From Bacillus sp. Xin1 (GTDB taxonomy: Bacteria > Bacillota > Bacilli > Bacillales > Bacillaceae_G), in assembly GCF_013314535.1 (NCBI RefSeq), contig NZ_JABUAE010000034.1, positions 1-48,147 on the forward strand: DNA of 48,147 bases, written 5' to 3'. Positions 43,829 to 48,147 of the stretch are shown here, one piece after another. Below the pieces are notes generated by a model. That model made no database searches. It saw only the letters and a program-made list of their open reading frames with translations, and was not told where the DNA came from. Made by a program: the position numbers and the translations under genes. Positions within the stretch are counted from its first letter, which is position 1. The number at the start of each line of letters is the position of its first letter.

Positions 43829-44612
43829 GTATATTGAAATGATTCGTGTTCGTTTTTTAATGATGCTTGCTTACCGAACAAACTATTATAGTGGAATTTT
43901 AATTTATACGATTAACATCGGAGCGTATTATTTTTTGTGGCAAGCCATTTACAGTGGGAAAGAGAATATTGAAAGTTTATCGATTTCTCAAATGACAACC
44001 TATATTGCTATCGCATGGATGGCTCGTGCTTTTTATTTCAATAATATTGACAGAGAAATTGCGATGGAAATTCAAGAGGGACGTGTAGCTATTGAATTAA
44101 TTCGTCCATATAATTATTTAGGGATGAAAGTTATGCAAGGGCTTGGAGAGGGGATCTTTCGTTTTGCATTCTTTTCTATCCCAGGCATGATTATTGTTAC
44201 ACTTTTATTTTCATTACAAATTACAACCAATTTTCAAACGTGGTTATACTTTTTCCTATCGTTAGTTTTCAGTTTTATTATTAATACGCAAATTAATTTA
44301 ATGACAGGCATGCTCACTTTTTTCTTATTTAATAATAGTGGAATTATGTATGCAAAACGTGTGGTTATTGATTTATTTTCAGGTTTATTACTACCCATTA
44401 GCTTTTATCCACTATGGGCTCAAAAAGCAATGGTATTTTTACCGTTTCAAGCAATCAGCTATATTCCGAGTATGATTTTCTCTGAAGGTATACAGGGAAG
44501 TAAATTGTATCAGGCTTTATTATTCCAAATGATTTGGGCAATAGTGCTTATTATTCCAATTGTACTGATGTGGAAAACGGCGAGAAAGCGCCTAATTGTA
44601 CAAGGGGGATGA
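43821..44612 (+). CDS. ABC-2 family permease 1
   Basis: 263 residues, about six transmembrane helices. It begins MGKYIEMIRVRFLMMLAYRTNYYSGILI, typical of the DUF990/ABC-2 permease family; FNNIDREIAMEIQEGRVAIELIRPYNY is the family coupling segment. It overlaps the ATPase gene and ends just before permease 2. Confidence 0.88.
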   Translation: MGKYIEMIRVRFLMMLAYRTNYYSGILIYTINIGAYYFLWQAIYSGKENIESLSISQMTTYIAIAWMARAFYFNNIDREIAMEIQEGRVAIELIRPYNYLGMKVMQGLGEGIFRFAFFSIPGMIIVTLLFSLQITTNFQTWLYFFLSLVFSFIINTQINLMTGMLTFFLFNNSGIMYAKRVVIDLFSGLLLPISFYPLWAQKAMVFLPFQAISYIPSMIFSEGIQGSKLYQALLFQMIWAIVLIIPIVLMWKTARKRLIVQGG

Positions 44613-44616
44613 TGGG

Positions 44617-45402
44617 ATGTTATATATAAAACTATTTGTGCAATATGCAAGCCAATATATAAAAACGAAGCTCGAGTATCGCGGTGATTTTATCGTTGGG
44701 TTATTATCTGATTTATTATTACAAGCTGTAAATTTAATCTTCATCCTTGTTGTTTTTGGGCATACACAAGCGTTAAAAGGGTGGAGCAGAGAAGAAGTTA
44801 TTTTTATTTATGGATTTTTCTTAGTACCGTTTGCGATTTTCTCTGCTTTCTTTAATATATGGGATTTTAATGATAGATATATTATTAAGGGAGAAATGGA
44901 TCGCGTTTTAACAAGGCCAATTCATAGTTTATTTCAAATAATATTAGAACGAATGGAACTGGAGTCTTTAATTGGTGCAGTGACTGGGATAATTGTAATG
45001 GGATATGCGGCAGTAGAGCTGCAATTATCTTTTTATTGGTACGATTTCTTTCTTTTCTTGCTTATGGTAGCAGGAGGGGCACTTGTATATGGTGGGATAT
45101 TTGTAACGCTTGCAAGTATCGGGTTCTGGTCTGATGCAAAAAGTTCGATTATGCCACTCATGTATAACATAGGAAATTATGGGCGTTATCCGGTAAATAT
45201 TTACAACCGTGTGATTCGTTTTGTTTTAACGTTTGTATTACCGTTTGCATTTGTTGGCGTATATCCAGCGGCATATTTTCTGAGAAAGACAGAATGGAAC
45301 AGCTATGCATTTGCGACACCGATTGTTGGTGTGATTTGTTTTACAATTGCAATCACACTTTGGAATTTTGGAGTGAAGAAATATCGCGGTGCGGGAAACT
45401 AA
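44617..45402 (+). CDS. ABC-2 family permease 2
   Basis: 261 residues from ATG 44617, with GGGGGATGATGGG upstream (the in-frame start at 44596 overlaps the previous gene). About six helices; FNDRYIIKGEMDRVLTRPIHSL parallels the coupling segment of permease 1 (MEIQEGRVAIELIRPYNY), indicating a heterodimeric membrane channel for the ATPase at 42815. Confidence 0.88.
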   Translation: MLYIKLFVQYASQYIKTKLEYRGDFIVGLLSDLLLQAVNLIFILVVFGHTQALKGWSREEVIFIYGFFLVPFAIFSAFFNIWDFNDRYIIKGEMDRVLTRPIHSLFQIILERMELESLIGAVTGIIVMGYAAVELQLSFYWYDFFLFLLMVAGGALVYGGIFVTLASIGFWSDAKSSIMPLMYNIGNYGRYPVNIYNRVIRFVLTFVLPFAFVGVYPAAYFLRKTEWNSYAFATPIVGVICFTIAITLWNFGVKKYRGAGN

Positions 45403-45478
45403 CAAAGGGTATAAAAGCTTCATTTACTATGGGATAAATTGTTCTTTGTCCTCATACATATAGGATGAGGTGGAGGAC

Positions 45479-45883
45479 ATGTTGTGGGGAATTATTTTAT
45501 TAATTTCAGCGATTGCTGTGTTAAGAAGTATTCAAATATTATGGAGCTCATATTCAGATTCGAAGCGTTTCTTTTCTTTCTATAATCTAACTTCATTATT
45601 TCTAATTTATACAACGGTACTTATCGCATTTGGATTAAGTTATGTTGTATTAGAGGAAAGTGGATTTTCCGCCTTAAGAGAAGATGGAGAAACTTTAAAT
45701 GTTCATTCTTTCCAGCTGGTAGAAGTATGTTTATATTTTAGTGCGGTTACTTTATTATCAGTTGGATATGGTGATGTAACTCCTGTTGGAATTGGGCGCT
45801 GGATTGCAATTATTGAAGCGTTGATTGGATATACTTTGCCATTTGCATTCGTAGTTCGGACTGTGATAGACAATGAAAAATAA
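45479..45883 (+). CDS. small two-TM potassium-channel-like protein
   Basis: 134 residues from ATG 45479 (AGGTG site 6 nt upstream; the GTG at 45470 overlaps the site). Hydrophobic segments at residues 1-22, 38-60 and 104-125 flank a pore loop with selectivity filter S94-V-G-Y-G-D99 (TLLSVGYGDVTPVG), the K+ channel signature. It lacks any C-terminal RCK/TrkA domain. The stop codon TAA (45881-45883) lies inside the start of the dispersed repeat at 45879, so the C-terminus may have been shortened by insertion. It stands alone after the ABC operon. Confidence 0.8.
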   Translation: MLWGIILLISAIAVLRSIQILWSSYSDSKRFFSFYNLTSLFLIYTTVLIAFGLSYVVLEESGFSALREDGETLNVHSFQLVEVCLYFSAVTLLSVGYGDVTPVGIGRWIAIIEALIGYTLPFAFVVRTVIDNEK

Positions 45884-46156
45884 AGTGAAACTTTAATCAG
45901 TGGGGGTTTTCTTCATCCCCCGCTGATTATTAGCCCTCACCAATCGGACCTTTACAGGCAGTTTATCTCCCACTTAACTTCTTTAGAAAAGCGGAAGCGG
46001 CTCATTCAGAATCGCAGGAAGTTGGAGCACCCGACAGAGAGGCGCTTTTTACCTCGTCCGAGGGGGCGAAACGACCGGAGATTCTAGCCGCTAGAGCTGG
46101 ACATTGCTTGCACCGAATTTTGAGGTGGGAGTATTACTGCCCGTTAGTGCGGGGTA
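45879..46156 (+). repeat. dispersed repeat, long copy (bcr-type), plus orientation
   Basis: It begins AATAAAGTGAAACTTTAATC and a hairpin CAGTGGGGG...CCCCCGCTG (45899-45925). AGCCCTCACC and TTTACAGGCAG follow, then about 130 bp of GC-rich sequence absent from the short copy (approximately 45985-46115), and it ends with TTTTGAGGTGGGAGTATTAC, TGCCC and GTGCGGGG. It is related to 31993-32100 in the opposite orientation. It fills the 309-bp gap between the channel gene and bcp. Confidence 0.7.
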
Positions 46157-46201
46157 AGGTAATATTTGTTATAGTAAAGGAAAAGACAAGGAGTGATAAA
46201 G

Positions 46202-46657
46202 ATGGTCGCGGTAGGAGAAGTGGCACCAGATTTTACACTAGAAGGAAGTAATGGAGAGCAGGTTAAACTATCGGATTTTCATGGGAAAAATGTAGTTCTA
46301 TATTTTTATCCGAAAGATATGACACCAGGATGCACGACAGAGGCATGTGATTTTCGTGATGCATACGGATTATTCCAAGAGAAAGATACGGTTATACTTG
46401 GGGTAAGCCCAGATCCAGCGAATAGACATGTGAAATTTATCGAAAAGCATGATTTACCATTTTTACTCTTAGTAGATGAAGATCATACAGTAGCTGAATT
46501 ATATGGTGTATGGAAACTAAAGAAAAATTTTGGTAAAGAGTATATGGGAATCGAGCGCTCTACGTTTCTGATTAATAAAGATGGTGAACTGGTAAAAGAA
46601 TGGCGAAAGGTAAAGGTGAAGGGGCATATTGAAGACATCCTTTCGTATTTAAATTAA
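46202..46657 (+). CDS. bcp: thioredoxin-dependent thiol peroxidase, BCP/PrxQ peroxiredoxin
   Basis: 151 residues from ATG 46202, 8 nt after AGGAG. It reduces hydrogen peroxide and organic hydroperoxides with thioredoxin. The peroxidatic C44 and resolving C49 are in [10 protein letters not shown] (PrxQ spacing of four). It lies next to perR, as in B. subtilis (ygaF-perR). The sequence that follows to 46812 has no separate gene and ends with a terminator. Confidence 0.94.
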   Translation: MVAVGEVAPDFTLEGSNGEQVKLSDFHGKNVVLYFYPKDMTPGCTTEACDFRDAYGLFQEKDTVILGVSPDPANRHVKFIEKHDLPFLLLVDEDHTVAELYGVWKLKKNFGKEYMGIERSTFLINKDGELVKEWRKVKVKGHIEDILSYLN

Positions 46658-46902
46658 GGTTCTGCACGAGTAAGAATTAAAGAAAATTTAGTATTATGTA
46701 AGTGCTATGGGGCATACGTCTACACCCTTTTGCGGATGCTTCATACATTAAAAGGGTAGGGCATACCTCCTCAGATGATAGTATTCCAAGTGCGATTATT
46801 TCGCACTTTTTTCTATGTAAATGTATAAATGATGGACAAATATACATAAAAATAAGAGTAGGTGAAAAATAAACCACACAGTTATAGTAGAAATATTGAC
46901 GA
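46658..46902 (+). ncRNA. structured 3' UTR or small RNA candidate after bcp
   Basis: No gene is seen. A stem pairs CTAC-ACCCTTTT (46720-46731) with AAAAGGGTAG (46750-46759), flanked by the direct repeat GGGCATAC (46710-46717 and 46759-46766), and an intrinsic terminator follows at 46788-46812. This could be the bcp 3' UTR or a separate small RNA; no promoter was identified. Confidence 0.35.
46788..46812 (+). terminator. intrinsic terminator
   Basis: AAGTGCGA-TTATT-TCGCACTT followed by TTTT. Confidence 0.88.
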
Positions 46903-46941
46903 TTGACAAGAAAAGGAGTACACTCTTTATAAGAATTATAA
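46903..46941 (+). promoter_or_regulatory. perR promoter with PerR box
   Basis: TTGACA (46903-46908), 17 bp, TTTATA (46926-46931). The PerR box TTATAAGAATTATAA at 46927-46941 matches the consensus TTATAATNATTATAA at all but one position and overlaps the -10, so PerR should repress its own gene. Confidence 0.85.
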
Positions 46942-46969
46942 AATAATAATCCGTATAGAATCGGGGTGC

Positions 46970-47404
46970 ATGACGGTGGTCAAAGAAGAATTAAAAGAAG
47001 CGCTAGAAATGCTGAAAAATACGGGTGTACGCATTACTCCACAGCGTCATGCTATTTTAGAGTACCTTGTGGAATCTATGACGCACCCAACAGCGGATGA
47101 AATTTATAAGGCGTTAGAAGGTAAGTTTCCAAATATGAGTGTTGCAACTGTTTATAATAACTTACGTGTATTTAAAGAGGTTGGGCTTGTTAAGGAACTA
47201 ACGTATGGAGACGCTTCAAGTAGATTTGACTATGTTACAAGTCAACATTACCATGTGATTTGTGAAAAATGTGGTAAAATTGTTGATTTTCCTTATGAAG
47301 GTTTGGAACAACTTGAAAATGAAGCTGCGAAAGCAACGGGCTTTGTTATTAATAGTCATCGTTTAGAGATTTATGGCGTATGTCCAGAATGTCATAAGGC
47401 GTAA
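46970..47404 (+). CDS. perR: peroxide-responsive repressor PerR (Fur family)
   Basis: 144 residues. PerR represses peroxide-defence genes with Fe or Mn bound and is inactivated by metal-catalysed His oxidation. The winged helix contains [18 protein letters not shown]. The structural zinc site is C98-x2-C101 and C138-x2-C141. The motif [16 protein letters not shown] supplies metal ligands. GGGGTG (46963-46968) is only one base before ATG 46970 and 7 nt before in-frame GTG 46976, so the GTG may be the real start (142 residues). Confidence 0.95.
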   Translation: MTVVKEELKEALEMLKNTGVRITPQRHAILEYLVESMTHPTADEIYKALEGKFPNMSVATVYNNLRVFKEVGLVKELTYGDASSRFDYVTSQHYHVICEKCGKIVDFPYEGLEQLENEAAKATGFVINSHRLEIYGVCPECHKA

Positions 47405-47458
47405 TATATAATAAAGAAAGAGGCTGACGGCTACGTCGACCTCTTTCTTTATTATATA
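47405..47458 (+). terminator. bidirectional terminator, perR and ygzB
   Basis: A perfect 19-bp stem (47405-47423 with 47440-47458; core AAAGAAAGAGG) between the two convergent genes. Confidence 0.92.
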
Positions 47459-47466
47459 AACGTGTT

Positions 47467-47823
47467 TTATGCTTTATAGTTCTTCTTATTATATTTCTCA
47501 TCAAACTCTTTTCCTTCTAAAGTACGATCAAGCGTTAAGGGCTGATTGCAATGCATACATGCATCTACTCGACCAAGCATTTTTGTAGGTTTGTTACAAC
47601 TTGGACACATGATTTGCACGGTTTTTGTAGATAACATACCAATCCAAAAATAAACGACAGTGCTAGCGATAACTGCTAAAAAGCCAACCATCATAAAAAT
47701 GGTCATAATAATAATATTTTCGCGGAAAAATACGCCTAAGTATGCAATGAAGAGTCCGATAAATACTAAACTTAACGCAAAGGTTCGAATTTTATTGATT
47801 TTGTTCGAATATTTAATCCCCAT
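47467..47823 (-). CDS. ygzB: UPF0295 membrane protein YgzB
   Basis: 118 residues from ATG 47823 (GGAG 10 nt upstream). Two transmembrane helices (about residues 14-34 and 40-62) are followed by a zinc-ribbon-like C-x2-C...C-x2-C ([14 protein letters not shown] and [11 protein letters not shown]) facing the cytoplasm. It matches the UPF0295/YgzB family, which lies between perR and the rrn operon in B. subtilis too. Function unknown. Confidence 0.9.
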   Translation of the reverse strand: MGIKYSNKINKIRTFALSLVFIGLFIAYLGVFFRENIIIMTIFMMVGFLAVIASTVVYFWIGMLSTKTVQIMCPSCNKPTKMLGRVDACMHCNQPLTLDRTLEGKEFDEKYNKKNYKA

Positions 47824-47952
47824 TCCCATCACGCTCCTATAGCAACAATATAACACACAATTTTGAATTTTTGGTTTAAAAGAAGGAGCTTTGTTAAAAA
47901 TATGGAACGAAATAAGAAATAAACGGGATGTGAAATTTTTTTGTGAAAAGTA

Positions 47953-47981
47953 TTGACCATGTATAAACTGCATGATATATT
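47953..47981 (+). promoter_or_regulatory. rrn operon promoter P1
   Basis: TTGACC, 17 bp, TATATT. First of two tandem promoters. Confidence 0.75.
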
Positions 47982-48038
47982 AATAACCGTCGCTGATGCG
48001 AAACGGCAGAAAGCGAAAAAAGAAATTGAAAAACTTAG

Positions 48039-48067
48039 TTGACATCGAAAAATGAAGATGTTAACAT
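48039..48067 (+). promoter_or_regulatory. rrn operon promoter P2
   Basis: TTGACA, 17 bp, TAACAT. The -35 boxes of P1 and P2 are 86 bp apart. Confidence 0.8.
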
Positions 48068-48147
48068 AAGGGAGTCGCAAATGAGCGACAAACGAGTTCT
48101 CTGAAAACTGAACGAAACAAACAACGTGAAGCGTCAATTTTTATTTT
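48068..48147 (+). rRNA. leader of a ribosomal RNA operon (16S gene outside window)
   Basis: The leader contains the hairpin GTCGC-AAATGA-GCGAC, then CTGAAAACTGAACGAAACA and ACGTGAAGCGTCAATTTT, which is the conserved Bacillus rrn leader before 16S. No mature rRNA sequence is reached. In B. subtilis perR-ygzB-ygxA precede rrnD. Confidence 0.8.

Noticed and set aside
46677-46877. Minus-strand 66-codon frame between bcp and perR
   Set aside because: No ribosome binding site, crosses the terminator hairpin; better explained as non-coding.

Overview
The window is chromosomal DNA of a Bacillus cereus-group organism. AT-rich DNA, GGAGG-type ribosome binding sites, spore genes (sspE, sspK, yfhE, ypzG-like) and B. 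cereus-type paralogues (a second TruA, a second glutamate-1-semialdehyde aminomutase) all point there. From yfhE to the right edge, gene order largely follows the B. subtilis yfhE-yfhF-recX-yfhH-sspK-yfhJ-yfhP-mutY-sspE-ygaBCDE-gsaB-bcp-perR-ygzB segment. The right edge carries tandem promoters and the leader of a ribosomal RNA operon whose 16S gene lies just outside. The species within the group cannot be fixed from this alone.

Left third (1-18100), mostly accessory. The 3' end of a silk-like (GAG[K/E]GP)n repeat protein is followed by a gene-poor stretch, a membrane-anchored Asp-box protein, an L,D-transpeptidase and truA2. Next is a sigma-54 island: a PAS/AAA+/Fis activator diverges from a -24/-12 promoter with a perfect 26-bp upstream palindrome, serving a small lipoyl-like protein, an amino-acid permease and possibly an M20 deacylase. 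Then come two decayed genes (a TPR gene with an in-frame amber codon and an overlapping MntP/YtaF-like remnant), small unknown genes, glutaminase, a GlcNAc-type PTS permease with cre-like sites, and a serine hydrolase.

Middle (18100-36100). This holds anaerobic pflB-pflA with Rex/Fnr-like operator dyads, the glycolipid synthase ugtP, and a dense cluster of DnaA boxes. Next are yfhE and a GNAT acetyltransferase whose leader holds a tRNA-like fold that overlaps the 5' arm of a strong terminator. The conserved yfh/yga block of DNA-repair, spore and envelope genes follows.

Right third (36100-48147). Three 157-bp tandem repeats are followed by an orphan glutamate synthase large subunit, hemL2, a three-gene ABC-2 exporter, a small K+-channel-like protein whose stop codon lies in a dispersed repeat, bcp, perR with its own PerR box, ygzB and the rrn promoters. 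The features most likely to be undescribed are the tRNA-like attenuator before the GNAT gene (24417-24615), the DnaA-box cluster (23178-23369), the 157-bp triplicated element and the sigma-54 island with its stand-alone lipoyl-like protein. All functions are inferred from sequence by eye; no database search was run.
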